Shown here piece by piece: positions 1 to 12,100 of a DNA stretch of 64,000 bases. Under the pieces are notes generated by a model that worked only from the letters and a program-made list of their open reading frames with translations, did no database searches and was not told the DNA's origin. Source of the DNA: Scleromitrula shiraiana (lineage: Eukaryota; Ascomycota; Leotiomycetes; Helotiales; Sclerotiniaceae); NCBI GenBank assembly GCA_028455995.1, contig JABELC010000002.1, positions 2,542,001 through 2,606,000 of the forward strand. Direction: 5' to 3'. The first letter of the stretch is position 1. The number at the start of each line of letters is the position of its first letter. The translations under genes and the position numbers were made by a program.

Positions 1-1
1 A

Positions 2-1258
2 AACATTCAGACTATGCGACCCATTCAACACCCAAATCCTACCTATTACCAGCCACATCGCACTCATGATGGGCTTTCGCCTAATGAAACGGAAAATATC
101 ATTGATGCTTACAAAGACTCATCTGTAGAGCCCGACTTCTATGTGCGTCCCCTCAACCTATCCCAAAACTTCTCCCAGCCTCGTCGACCCGAAAATGCGA
201 TGAATCCCTCAATTCACCGTAATCCTTCCATTCAATATCCCCTCACAGCAACGTCTTCCGTATACTCTACCACCTCTCGTTTTCACCGCCCACCATCCGC
301 AGAGATTGAGCGACTAAACTCACTCATGCAATCCAACCCTTCTTTCCGACGTGTATACCGCAAATCTGCATATGACCCCATTGGACCATATGACAAAAGT
401 CGTGCTTCGACTGGCTCTATGACCTCGTTCGAAACAATCGGTTCTATCAATATGGAACCACAGGAGCTCCCCGGTGATAATAACAATCTGAGTCCAGTAG
501 TTGAGTCACCATCATCAACCTACGATGACACCGGCGAATCTCCTGTAGTCTATCCAAAAATAAAAGGCAGTGTTCGTCACTCCCGACGTGGTTCCGTAAT
601 ATCCAACTTTCCAACCCGTCCACCGCCAGCGGTGCTCTATCAAAACGCGAGTAAACCATGGCAAGAGGCTGAGATCACCGCCCAAAAACTCCGCATGTCC
701 TCACTTGGACTCCAGCCACCCAGAAACTCTGCCATGATGCGAAAAGGCGAAGATTTCTTCCGAAATTCCCCCATCTTGGTCTCTGCAAAATCTCCTTCAC
801 CTCCTCCCCAAGTCCCCTTGCCGCCACCCCCATCCACCAACATAGAACCAGGTCGCATGCAATGCAGCAAGCGAAGAAACGCACCACCACCCCCATTAAT
901 CCTCGGAAACAGTACGCAATCCTCTTCTTTCTCGCAACAGCCACAAAATTCCAAATGTCGTATCCTACCATCTACGCAGCCCGCCGACACAGATGCCGAA
1001 TCTGAGGCAGTCATTGCTCTGAAATCACCACACTGGCGTCCCCAAATTTTATCCAATATGTTAAGAAAAGAAAGCACGCGCACCGATAATGAGAATATGC
1101 GTAGGCAAGATGCAACGGATAATAGAACATTGGTGTACACGGAAGAGGATGGATCGGGACAGGTTGTCGTGGCATCGGAATTGCCCAAGACACCGGGTTG
1201 GGTGCCGAAATTGACGCCTACGAGGAAGGGTGATGATTTATATCTTGCTGTTGCGTAG
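2..1258 (+). CDS. C-terminal part of an unidentified Pro/Ser-rich protein (5' end outside window)
   Basis: The frame is open from base 2, upstream of the first ATG at 14, to the TAG at 1256-1258, so the gene very probably enters from the left and only its C-terminal 418 or so residues are here. The segment is low-complexity and rich in Ser, Pro, Arg and Asn, with proline runs (PPPQVPLPPPP near residue 265) and no predicted membrane segment or recognisable domain. It ends with a compact, conserved-looking tail (ELPKTPGWVPKLTPTRKGDD, then LYLAVA). Such tails occur on cytoplasmic extensions of fungal membrane proteins, so a membrane-protein tail is possible, but this is inference. Function is not assigned. 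An intron upstream of base 14 cannot be excluded. Confidence 0.7.
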   Translation, partial: NIQTMRPIQHPNPTYYQPHRTHDGLSPNETENIIDAYKDSSVEPDFYVRPLNLSQNFSQPRRPENAMNPSIHRNPSIQYPLTATSSVYSTTSRFHRPPSAEIERLNSLMQSNPSFRRVYRKSAYDPIGPYDKSRASTGSMTSFETIGSINMEPQELPGDNNNLSPVVESPSSTYDDTGESPVVYPKIKGSVRHSRRGSVISNFPTRPPPAVLYQNASKPWQEAEITAQKLRMSSLGLQPPRNSAMMRKGEDFFRNSPILVSAKSPSPPPQVPLPPPPSTNIEPGRMQCSKRRNAPPPPLILGNSTQSSSFSQQPQNSKCRILPSTQPADTDAESEAVIALKSPHWRPQILSNMLRKESTRTDNENMRRQDATDNRTLVYTEEDGSGQVVVASELPKTPGWVPKLTPTRKGDDLYLAVA

Positions 1259-2087
1259 GCTACAGTTAATGCTAGATGAGATATGATGTTAATGTTGATG
1301 GGAGATTTTCTTCTTTTGAATATATTTGACGATTTTTCTTTTTTCTTTTCTTTTGTTCGTGTGGGAAAGATGGAACTATTATCTCTCTCTGTATCACCCC
1401 TTTCTTTTGTTGGCGGAACCAAGTATACAAAATATTTCCTTGAACTCTGTGTGTTTCTTCATTTCACTTTACTTCACTTTACTTGATCTCCTTTGTTGGA
1501 AGATACCCAGGGAAAGCAAAATGAAGGGAAAGGAAGGGTGGATATGAAAGATGTGTTTCTGGCATGCAGGAGTTTATGGCACTTGTAGCATTTTAGCGGA
1601 GTTAAAGTTTCAAGGAGGGTTTGGTGAGGCGTTGGTTAATCAGTGTACTGTACTAAAAGATATGGATGAGTTTGGGAGGAGGAAATAGTCTGGATTCGTG
1701 GCTACAATGTATGTATATGAGACAATGAAATTTATTAGAAAGTATTTATATTGTTTTGTCGTTGTAAAAAGTGCAAGAAGTCTGAACAGAGGAGGGGGGC
1801 AAACAAGAACACCTATGAACTTCCAATCCCATCGGGTATTCGCCAAATATGTACCAAACGCCATTATTCTTGCCGCCATCACCATCACGCCACACGCCAA
1901 GAGATATCTGGGACATCGACTAAGGGGTCAATCTTGCCAGTGCGTAGGGACAACTAGCTCCCCGCGTATCTACATGATATTAGCCCATCAATCCAATCTA
2001 GCATCCTACAGCTGAGGCTCTTACGACTTGCTCTGATTCAGGAAGTTCATCCAAAACGTTTGGAATGGGTCTAGGCTTTCCGACTGA
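1259..2087. other. Intergenic, convergent 3' regions
   Basis: This lies between the 3' ends of the rightward partial gene and the leftward RS-rich gene. It holds T-rich stretches just after the first stop, compatible with a 3' UTR, and short chance reading frames. No gene or structured RNA was recognised. Confidence 0.5.
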
Positions 2088-3272
2088 TTATTGTGAGCTC
2101 GATAATTGTCTAAACAGTGTATGGCTAAACCTACGATGTGCAGTCTTGCGTTTAAGCTCTTCGATCTTGTTCCGAAGGATTTCCGTGTTCATGGCCTTTT
2201 TTGAGGGTGATGGATTGGGTGGAATGGGAGGAGAACCTGCTTGAACAGATGAGTAAACTGACAATTTCTTTATTGGCAATGAACACGCGAGGCGAAGTTG
2301 CCTCTCTGGATGCATTAAGGGTGGTAATGAAGGTGCGAGAACACTTTGCTTGTTCGGGTGCATTGAAGTTGGAAGCGAAGGTTCAAGAAAGCGCTGTCTA
2401 TCAGGATGAATCGAAACTGATATAGATTCGGAAGGCTTTACCGAACTCTGGGCCTGGTTTTCTGTTTTAGCAGAAGAAGACTTCCTGTTCGAGGCAGAGC
2501 TTCTACGTCGAGGCTTGTTATCAGTCATGATCCAGGATGACACTTGACGCTGGATTTGTCGGCCTTCCTTTTGGCGAAGAGTCGATCGTTTCATTAACAA
2601 AGATTGGGCATTTCCTTTGCGCATGGAATCAGGAACTGTATCTGTTATTGTTGGTTGTGCTGAAGCCTGCGATATTGATTTTGGAGAAAATAAGAGGGCA
2701 GAATTTGTACTTGTTGAATTTGACACAGCAGCTGTCATAGCTAGTGTGGCTTCGTTCCTTTTATGAATAGCCATATCAATCCTTGGCTCTTTCGTATCAA
2801 TACTTTCTTTTTCCTTTGTAATGTTAGATAATAGACTTGTGGGTAGTTCTTGGAAAAGCAGAATTGAAGATACCTGTTTAAATAATGCAGCCGTCCTGAA
2901 TACTTCTTCCTTAAGTTTGCTTTGAGTATCAGCAATCACACTGGGTATGGATGTCTCATCTGGATGATAGAAATTCCTAGAATCTCTGATCCTCAATGGG
3001 TGATCCGCATGACGAAAATAGTCGCTATCTTGGCATCCTCTACTCCAAGGGGGGCTGTTTGCTGTATATGAACCAGAACCAAATCTTCTAGGAGACCGAG
3101 ATCGAGATCGATAAGAACCTATGGACTCTTTGGGAGATAAAGAACGAGATCTGATTGTTTTGGGACGTGAATAAGTCATAGGTTTATCAATTCGAGAGGT
3201 TGATTCGGTTTCCAACAATCGAGATCTTCTTGATCGATTTGGCCAAGGCTTTGTAGGAGTATGAGAAGCCAT
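2088..3272 (-). CDS. Unidentified RS-rich protein with a triple HP..Q..L..SLP repeat
   Basis: A single open frame of 394 aa starts with MASHTPTKPWPNRSRRSRLL. The N-terminal 90 residues are rich in Ser-Arg dipeptides (SRSLSPKES, SYRSRSRSPRRF), like the RS-type low-complexity regions of nuclear RNA-binding or nuclear-speckle proteins, but no RRM or other fold is visible. Near residues 285-335 three imperfect repeats follow one another: IHPDRQRFLEPSLP, MHPNKQSVLAPSLP and MHPERQLRLACSLP. The C-terminus has a short predicted helix (NTEILRNKIEELKRKTAHRR). The stretch after residue about 130 begins with a GTATCT that could be a 5' splice site, so an internal intron is possible. I do not recognise the family. 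A disordered nuclear protein is the most that can be inferred. Confidence 0.6.
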   Translation of the reverse strand: MASHTPTKPWPNRSRRSRLLETESTSRIDKPMTYSRPKTIRSRSLSPKESIGSYRSRSRSPRRFGSGSYTANSPPWSRGCQDSDYFRHADHPLRIRDSRNFYHPDETSIPSVIADTQSKLKEEVFRTAALFKQVSSILLFQELPTSLLSNITKEKESIDTKEPRIDMAIHKRNEATLAMTAAVSNSTSTNSALLFSPKSISQASAQPTITDTVPDSMRKGNAQSLLMKRSTLRQKEGRQIQRQVSSWIMTDNKPRRRSSASNRKSSSAKTENQAQSSVKPSESISVSIHPDRQRFLEPSLPTSMHPNKQSVLAPSLPPLMHPERQLRLACSLPIKKLSVYSSVQAGSPPIPPNPSPSKKAMNTEILRNKIEELKRKTAHRRFSHTLFRQLSSSQ

Positions 3273-5530
3273 TTCTCAAGTCTTTCTATTCTCCTGTGAT
3301 TAGTCTTCCATCAAGGTATGATTAGCATTAGAAATTGTGTCGAGGAACTGATTTGATATTGCCATTGTATAGCTTCCAAGAAATACAATCCAGGCAGCAA
3401 TAATTTGAAGTTGAACTCATAAATGACCAAGAAATAAATGTATTCCTCGAATATGATTATAGCGGTAGACCTCGAGGGCTTTTGATATTCACTGGTGAGT
3501 GTTTGATTTCAAATTGATAAATACTATCTAAGTAATCTGCCAGGTGATGGAGGGTGACTGTTTCCAGAAAGAGAAAGCGGTAACAACCAAGTCGGGCTCT
3601 CTTCCATACAACTTCCGTTACTCAATTTTGAAGGAGGAAGTTTCTAGTTCAGACTTCTTTTTACAATATCTAGAGATCCAAGGTTAAACTCTTTCAAATT
3701 CTCTCCTTTCAGCTCCGAGTATTGTTGGACACTAGAGGCGCGAAAAAGTCTTTAAGAGCCTCAACTAACGATGACAAAATCTGACATAATATTCTTCTGG
3801 TCGTCTGGCTAGAAGCCTATTATAGCGAGTGTTATACAAGTTTATCGTATGAAGACGCCAATAGTTGAATTTCTTGACCCTCTACTACATTGGTAAGCCT
3901 CCCCACCTGAAGACAACCCTAGGCTCCGGTAACAAATCGTATGCATATAAACCGGACCTGTACACTTCAGCCTTATGAAAGCGTTCACAACGATCTGCAA
4001 CATACACCCACCCTCAATACATGATGCTACGTGCTCGCAAATGATCCAATCGACCAGAAATTTTTCTGTATGACTCGAGAGATTTCATTTCGATCTCGGT
4101 CTTAATGGTTCGGAGTACTGTTCTTGTCATTTCTGTCGAGGCCCCCCAATATGCATGCCCCCCAGCCCCCAAAGCATCAATGGCTTCAAGGATCAAGGTA
4201 CGTACTGGTGTAATCTTCATTTAGCAACACTATCTTCCTCTGGGGTCCTTATGAATTGCCTTTTTTGTTCTCCGGGTGTATACTGTACTATCTTTATGGT
4301 TTGCAAAAGTTTGCGATTCTGCTTGCTTGCGTCTTTACCGTTACTTGGGCGTGTCTGACTGCATATGTCCCTAAAAATATATCGTTGCAAATCTCAAAAT
4401 CGTGCCTAGGTGATCTTCCTATGAGAAGGACTGCATGTTGTTTGTTCCCCCAGATGGCCATGATGGCCTACGGCAGTGCTATTTTGTTTCATGACATGAT
4501 GCTTCCTCTAATGTATTATTCATTTCAATCAAGTTTCATACCCCAAGAAAGTTTTTTACCAACTATCGACACGCTGTGCACCAATCATGCCTTGGTAAAT
4601 AATCAGTGCTGGTGGCTCATATAGGTGGAGCCTGATGCCCTCTGCTGTTGGGCAAATCATGAACCATCATCTGCTTCTGGTGCTTCAAGGCTTACCACAC
4701 CACCGGATTTGGTGATACTTCTACTGCATCCAAGCCAGTCGTTCGTGATTCGGCCTTTTCCAGGCGTATTTCTTTACCGGCATGCGGATAAGGATCAGGT
4801 CAAGATCTTTGGCAACCATTTGTAGGAATGAATACAGGAGTGGCTTTTTATTTACCTACTATGCCTACAGTAAGTTGCCTATCATGCCGAGGGTCTGAGA
4901 GACTACAACCACGTTCGTCATCATCCCAATCCTTTTTGCTTTAGCACTGCCAATTCTTTGTATACCGAAAGAGTTCCCCAGGTAGGCTCGCCTATCTACT
5001 GCCAGTTACGATTGCATATTCGTGGGATCATAGACAGGCACACCGCATCTCACGATCTGCATATTTTGGAACAAGATAATTATCAATCCCGGCAATTGTA
5101 ATGTTGCATAAACGCTTTCCATCAATTTTCAACCTTGTAGGATAAATCTCAAGTCCATATTCATGAGAAATGCTGGCCCTAATCAAGGTTGCTGGACTGG
5201 TGACTTGCCATTTTCATCTTAGTGGTCCCTTCAAATTTTCCTTCTTCCATCCTGTAATACTCCTATAATGTATGGGTACCGAGCCCATTATATAATTTTA
5301 GAGTACTAGTTATATTACCTTTTTATTTTTCACGATGCTATCCAGTTATATCGCAACAACATCATTGAGTCACTAAGTGACTGGTTGCCTCCTCGGTCCG
5401 CACTGCCATTCGTTCCATCCACTACAGGGCTGCCGCTGCCTCTTCCTTTCATGTTTCTCTAAATAGCCATAAAGCATCAAAGATGATTTTGGGATTTGTA
5501 TATTTTCTTTAAAAGCTTCCAAATGATATC
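3273..5530. other. Intergenic, 2.3 kb, possibly holding gene relics
   Basis: This includes the 5' flank of the RS-rich gene and the 5' flank of the NmrA-like gene. Several frames of 60-120 codons exist at 4014-4825 on both strands, but none shows a recognisable domain or a consistent exon structure. A leftward stretch around 4680-4800 reads as ordinary soluble protein for some 35 codons and then stops. It may be a decayed gene, but nothing can be supported as functional. Confidence 0.4.
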
Positions 5531-6602
5531 ATGCTCACAACTAATGGTGAAATGGCAAACAACATGATGCGAATAGCGATAGCAGGCTCGGGTGGTCTGG
5601 CGCAAATCTTTGCCCATTGTATCAGTGAAACAGTTCATCCATTTATCGTACTGTCGAGGCAGGTCAGTTAACGACATTTTTCACTTGAAGATTTCAGCTA
5701 ATCTAACCATACCCCAAGGCTCAACCGGAGTTAGAAGCGCGCGGATATCAAGTGACTGTTGTCAACTATGATAGTCAAGATGAACTTCGGTTTCATCTTC
5801 GCGGAATAGATCTCGTCATTTCAACAGTTTCAGGAATACCCCAAATAAATCTCATTGATGCTGCTGCACACTCCAACGTTCAGCGGTTCGTCCCGGCGGA
5901 ATATAGGGATAAGCTGGCCGATCGACCAATCAACGACCCATTGGATTGTGGCCGAGCCGCAGCATTGGACAGACTCCGACATTGGGCTCGTCGTCATCAA
6001 ATGCAATTTACTGTATTCAATTGTGGTGTGTTCTACGAACGATTTGCTAGAGGAGGCTTGGCTTCTATAAGGATTGGAACCTCGACTACTCCTGGATATC
6101 AAGGTTCTTATCTGATGGACATCGAGGCCAACACGGCAGAGATTGTAGAATTTGATATGAATGAGCGTCCTATCTCCGTATGCATGACATCTGTCTACGA
6201 CGTGGCCAGGTTCATTGCTGCAGCACTTGATATAGAAGTAGGGACATGGCCTGTGGAATTTAGGATGCAGGGGGACAAGAAATCCGTAACAGAGATTATT
6301 TACTATGCCGAGATCGTCAAAGGACGTAAGTCATTACCGTATTCAAGCAGACTGTAGTCGTTCTGACCAAATTAGAGGGACACTTTGCAACGACCAGACT
6401 CTCAGCTCGAGAGCTACCGGCACATCTTGACCGAGCTTTATTTCACCAAGACTACCATAAAGTCAGAAGTATTCAAGAACTGATTGCTACCGAACAAAAT
6501 CGATACGACTTTTCACAGACAAATCTGAATGCCCTGGTCAATGTACAGCCAATCTCATTTTGGGACTGGTTGAGCACTCATTGGGCTCAGGCTCCTCAAT
6601 GA
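5531..6602 (+). CDS. NmrA-like / isoflavone-reductase-like NAD(P)-binding protein
   Basis: Three exons: 5531-5662, 5719-6325 and 6376-6602 (introns GTCAGT..AAG and GTAAGT..TAG), giving about 321 aa. In-frame ATGs at 5552, 5564 and 5567 are alternative starts; 5564 gives 310 aa and puts the start directly before the first beta strand. The N-terminus (MMRIAIAGSGGLAQIFAH) is a Rossmann dinucleotide-binding motif of the GxGGxA type. It is followed by a second strand (YQVTVVNYD), the LVISTVSG strand and FVPAEYRD, the usual order of the NmrA/PCBER atypical short-chain dehydrogenase family. These proteins bind NAD(P) and are either redox-sensing regulators or small-molecule reductases; substrate or partner cannot be read from sequence. 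It ends FWDWLSTHWAQAPQ. There are no clustered biosynthetic neighbours, so the pathway is unknown. Confidence 0.85.
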
Positions 6603-7484
6603 TCAGCCTTACTAGTATTGTACGTAAAAAAGTCGCGCTTATAGCGTTAGATCCTGCGAATTGTTCTTGGGATTTCGCAAGAGAAAGGAGTTCAATAGAT
6701 TTCGACAGGCATTATTAGAGGATCAGTCTCTTTTTTATCATATTTGTTTTCTTGATTGTATTTTAGATATCTTTTTGACGAGCACCAAAATATAAATATG
6801 CTTGATATAGCACACTGATGTTTTTTGCACAAACACCCATAATATATTGGAGCAGGCCCACCGTATACATGAATATATCGTGTATCATCGCCTGCATATC
6901 TTCTAAGAGCCGAGATCTCTTTCTAATGCCCATGTAGACAATTGGTTCGATGAATTTGTGTTAGCATCATCGTTGCTACGGCACATGGTTGTGAGAGATT
7001 CTAATAGGAGAAACCCTTTTGTTAACTGTCATTGCTATGTAGAGAAAAACCATGTATATCATTCCAAAGCTCCACGTGTATATTTCATTTGTTGCCAAAA
7101 TTGTCGCAAAAGCTATGCTCATCAAAAATTCCGCGATATGCCAGACTCAAGATTTTGAACAATGATCACGTGATACGTATTGTTTAACGCTAGTGCCTGC
7201 GCGAAAATGGTGTAAACAACGCTCGTCACTACCAAGATCAAACAGCCTCTTCAACCCAGCAACTCACGATATTATTCAACCCCTCTGTTCCCACGACTTT
7301 TCGAATCTTATTTTTGGCATATATCAATTGACGCGGAATTATACAGGCGAATCGCGCATCATACTCCCAAATCGCGAATTCATAGCTATCCATCTCCACG
7401 ACAACGAGAAAAGAAAGCAGATGTGCTGCTAGATCAATGACTACCATTTTTATACGACCACGAATTCCTTTAGAAACTCTGAGC
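6603..7484. other. Intergenic between NmrA-like gene and dsn1
   Basis: AT-rich 3' flank of the NmrA-like gene followed by the 5' flank of the kinetochore gene. Only short chance frames are present. No regulatory element was identified with confidence. Confidence 0.5.
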
Positions 7485-9130
7485 ATGAGTCAACAGCCTG
7501 CAGGTCGGAGAAGGAGTAAACGTTTGGCTGGTTCGTTCAATTTATTTGCCGCCTTTTGCGACAGAATTTTGCTCTTTTTGTGACAAAATTGTATCGAGAG
7601 GAGTTTTGCGCATGAGATGAATGTTTGACTGACAGGATTTTTATAGGGTACGAGGAAGAAGATGGCGATTTTCAATTCACGCGAGTATCAAAAAAGGCAA
7701 AAACCGCACCATCTGCGCCAGATCCAGTCCCACCAGCTACGACGACGGTACCGAGGAGGAGTAAGAAGGTAGTACATGAGCGTGAAAATCAGGATCCAGC
7801 ACCGTCAGTGAAGAAAGCGAGAGGGGCTCTACCTAAAACGAAAGTGACCACGCCAATTAAAGCCAGGGTTGAGAAACCTCAGAAACCCAAAGATCAAGCA
7901 GAAGTACCGAAACGGGGGACAAGGAAAAGCACGCGTTTATCAACAGAAAAGCTTCAAAATGGCAACAACAGTACCATCAATGGGAGTATGGACTATGATA
8001 GTATCGATATGGTTGGAGTGCCACCAGTAGCAAGCGAAGAAGTCAGCCAATCGAGAATAGATGCTACGAAACATTCGACAGTAATTACTCTACCATTTAG
8101 CGATACCCCCATCATAAACCGGAACAAGGAGTTAAGGAAGAAAGGGGGGACAGGTCAGAGGAGAAGTAGTTTAGGATTGCGCGGGAGAAGAGCAAGTTCT
8201 CTTATAGATAGTGGTTACAGCGCAATTCCACATCGAGATGTGGAGACTTCGGAATTTTACAAACACATCGAAGAGGCATTACCGGAACCCAGGCGCATGA
8301 GGCAATTGTTGACCTGGACGGGCGAGAGAGCTTTGCCGGAGAAACCTGCTCACGGTGATAGGGATAGTGGCGCGAAATTAGCTGGTGAGTCTAACATCTA
8401 TTTATATATAGGCTTAGGGATCATAATGACTAATACTCTACAGCGAGAGTAATTTCAGAAGCTCTACTGAAGGATTTTGGAGCTAGATCAGACTTCTCAA
8501 ATTGGTTTGATCGAGAAGATGTTGCGCCAACTAGGATAACGAAAGTAATTAAAAAGCCTAATCCCAAGAATATTGAAGCCGAGGAGAATATACGGGCGCT
8601 GGAAGCTAGGGTGCAGCAGTAAGAATGCCAAATTAGCTCCCGCAAAAAGAAGTTAATCCACTAATGAATAAACTAGACTAGAAGAAGAACGTGCACAATG
8701 GCTCTCATTCAAAACCCCACCTGCACCCCTCCCACCCCTCTTTCCCTCCCCGGACTCGGCTTCGGAATCACCCCCTCCTCTCTCCCCCTCACAAATAGAC
8801 ACCACACTTCTCGACCCCGAACAATCCGCTATTCACTCCTTAATATCGGCATCATCGGCACTCTCGCTGCGAGAAAATGTTTCGGAGAGGATAAAAATAA
8901 TTCAGGATACTGTTGAGAGCAAGGTCGATCGTTTCGTGGATTCCATACATAAGGTGGAAAGGTATGGAGAGACGGTAGGAAGGGTCGCAGATAAAATATT
9001 AGCGTTGAGTTCGGTCAGGCTAGAGGAAAGAGAGAGGAGGGAGAGGGAAAGAGTGGGTACAAGGGATGTTCCAATGGTGGAGGTTTTGAGGAGCTTGAGT
9101 AGGATTTTACCTGAAGGAAGTGCTAGGTGA
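7485..9130 (+). CDS. dsn1: Kinetochore protein Dsn1/Mis13 (Mis12-Mtw1 complex subunit)
   Basis: Four exons: 7485-7530, 7647-8384, 8444-8618 and 8677-9130, joined in phase to give 470 aa. The short first exon encodes MSQQPAGRRRSKRLA and continues as GYEEEDGDFQF after a 116-nt intron. Residues 1-180 are basic and disordered. The diagnostic block RRSSLGLRGRRASSLIDSGY followed by SAIPHRDVETSEFYKHI and RRMRQLLTWTGERALPEKP matches the Mis13/Dsn1 family. The C-terminal third is mostly charged coiled coil (VESKVDRFVDSIHKVERYGE, then a run of Arg/Glu), ending LRSLSRILPEGSAR. The family protein is part of the MIND/Mis12 complex, which links inner-kinetochore CENP-C/CENP-T to the Ndc80 complex at centromeres. 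The RRSSLGLRGRRASS serines correspond to the region phosphorylated by Aurora B/Ipl1 in other species (family knowledge, not tested here). Confidence 0.9.
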
Positions 9131-12100
9131 TGTAAATGGGGAAGGGGGGGAGAGGGGTTGGATGGAAACCGATGGAACTAAAGATATTATGTGGTTGTTG
9201 ATGAATTCACGATTCAGATATGGATGTTGACGCTCTCTTTTTTTTTATTTTTGCCCCTCCTGCATTCTGTCCGTCCTCATCCATATCCAATCAGGATACA
9301 ATTTTTGGATTTCTTGTATGTGATTGTTTGGCAAGAGGAAATAAAGAAAGAACGGGAGAGAAAAAAACTCATTCCATTCAATGTTTATTACAAACTTTCT
9401 ATTCCCTTCTGTTTTTTGTTTTTTTGCCTTTCCTTCTACTTCCTTCACTATATAAAGCAAGCGGGCAAGGGAATTGGAGTCGGAGTTAGGGTTGGAGTAT
9501 GGGTTTTGCATAGCATAGCGTTGCATACGGTATGTGTCACATTCATTGTGGGGTGGGAAAGTTGCTTGATTTGTTTTTTTTGAGGAATGGGATGGACTGG
9601 GATGGGGTAGGATAGCGGGGTGGTGGGATATGGATTGCTAGCTATATGCGTGATGCAATGAGATGAGTTGTGGAAGACTGGGAGAGGGGGCGAGGGGGCT
9701 AGGAAGTGAGGAGGGAGGAATTGAATTGAATGACTTAGATTCATATATGAAATCCAGATGAAATTGGAGAGACCCTAACCCTTGATCTTGAGAAGGAGAG
9801 TGAGAGAACCAAAAGCCATTTGTAAAACTCGTTTATAGTGGACCTAGTGAGGTGAAGATTGAGTGAATGAATGAAGTATAATGTATTGATTTTTATAGGC
9901 CATTCTCTTCTCTTACCTCCAATTATCTACTCGTTCTTGTATTCATTCCAGTTTCTCCAATATCACCAATTTGCTTTGAAGCTTAGAATATAGAAAGATA
10001 ATAAATATATTGAGTGGGCATTATAGTCTTTGTTTTGTAGGAAGATTTCATGCAACAACAACAGAGACTTCGAGAGTCAGAGCTACCAGTACCATGCTAT
10101 ACTATCCTCTCCTTAAAAAGAAACAAATATGGAAAGGCAGATGAGAATGGAAAAGTGATACCAATCAATTGACCATATATCAATTCCACCAACCCCCAAA
10201 ACAGAAACATAAAGAAGTTTCACGATCCAATCCAATCCAATCCATCGCCTCTCAAAATTATACCAGAACTACATATCTACCGTATAAATTCGACAAATTC
10301 GGATACCCCTAAACCCATTACAAAATAGCACATTGCCTCTCCCGCCATAAGACTTGAGGTCCAATTGGAAGAAGAAGTAAAGTGGATAGCTTTCAAACTC
10401 AAATTCCTGCAAATCTACTACTATTTTGAGTATGGTTAGCGACGGGAGAGGCAGTTTACTATTTGTAAAGAGTTTACGGCTATCCGAGTTTGGCAAGTTT
10501 ATACGGTAGCATGTATATTAGTTTAAACCCCAGCCTCAACCTCGACTCTGACTTTGACTCTAACTCTAACCCCTCCCTTCTCTAACAACGGACTTCTCCA
10601 AACTCTAACTTTAGTTTCCCAGCCTAGCCAATCGACCGACCCATTCAATTGATAATTCGATCGAGTCCAATTCAACCCAACTCAACCCAACTCAACTCAA
10701 CACAACACACCGCACCGCACCAATACTAGTCACCCAGTACCTACTACCCACCCAAATAACAGCGCCATAGTACATCGTTATCAAAATACATAGCCCAAAC
10801 ATACCTAACCCCAAAAATAAATCCAGCTCTCGAAGCCATCAATGTTAAGCTTTAAGCTATACATACCTGCAGGGAAGGGGGCTGACTGACCCTTACAGTG
10901 TGTATCCATCACACACACGCATGCATATCCTACATATAAAAGAAACTATAAAATTTATAGTTTGCGCTATTGAACTTTCTTTCCATATTCTATATTCCAT
11001 ATTCCATATTCCATATTCCATATTCCATATTCCATATTCCATATTCTATATTCCATATTCCATATTCCATATTCCATATTCCATATTCCATATTCCATAT
11101 TCCATATTCCATATTCCATATTCCATATTCCATATTCCATATTCCATATTCCATATTCCATATTCCATATTCCATATTCCATTCCATATTCCATATTCCA
11201 AATTCCATATTCTAAATTCCAAATTCCATATTCCAAATTCCATTTTCCATTTTCCATATTCCATTTTCCATATTCCATATTCCATATTCCATATTCCATA
11301 TTCCATATTCCATATTCCATATTCCATATTCCATATTCCATATTCCATATTCCATATTCCATATTCCAAATTCCATATTCCAAATTCCATATTCCATATT
11401 CCATATTCCATTTTCCATATTCCATTTTCCATATTCCATTTTCCATATTCCATTTTCTATTTTCCATTTTCCATTTTCTATTTTCCATTTTCCATTTTCC
11501 ATACTTGTACACTTATAAGCTTGTCTATATGACATTCATGATCTCTCTCATTCGAGTCAGTTTCTCTCATCTCGAGTCGAGTCGAGGTTTGGCCGGATAT
11601 CCAGTTCCAGCCAGTTCTGGTCATGATTTCAAATGGGTGGATGGTATTTGAAGGAGGTTGTTTACAAAATCACATATACATATGCATACGGTATGAATGA
11701 ACTTCAGATTTATATGGCCAATAAAATGAAATGAAATGAACTGAAATATCTTGCAAAGGTAGGTAGGTGATTTCTATTTTCCATGTCAATTTTCTATCTT
11801 CTATCTTCTATCTTTCCCCTATTTATTGACTGATTGACTGATTGATTGATTGATTGATTTGTTCATTCGTGACGACTACACTGTAGTTATTATATGACTT
11901 TCATTCATTTCCATGTATATCACCAAACTCTCCTTTCTTCCCTCCTCCCTCTCGACTGAAGTAAATCCGAGATATCCATCATGATATCAAGAAGGGAGAG
12001 AAGGATAGATATATAATAACAATTGAATGAACGAAAGACAGAATAAAGGAAAGGAGAGCCCAAATCATTTCTTATCTTTTCATCTCATCTCGTTCCACTT

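Noticed and set aside
640..1422. A 260-codon frame antisense to the first gene
   Set aside because: It is the shadow of the rightward Pro/Ser-rich frame; its poly-Gly and Cys-rich composition mirrors the proline codons on the other strand.
10900..11535. Long reading frames of 72-210 codons on both strands with IFHIPYS / WNMEYGI periodicity
   Set aside because: They are produced by the 7-bp tandem array, whose 21-bp super-period keeps several frames free of stops; there is no non-repetitive coding sequence.
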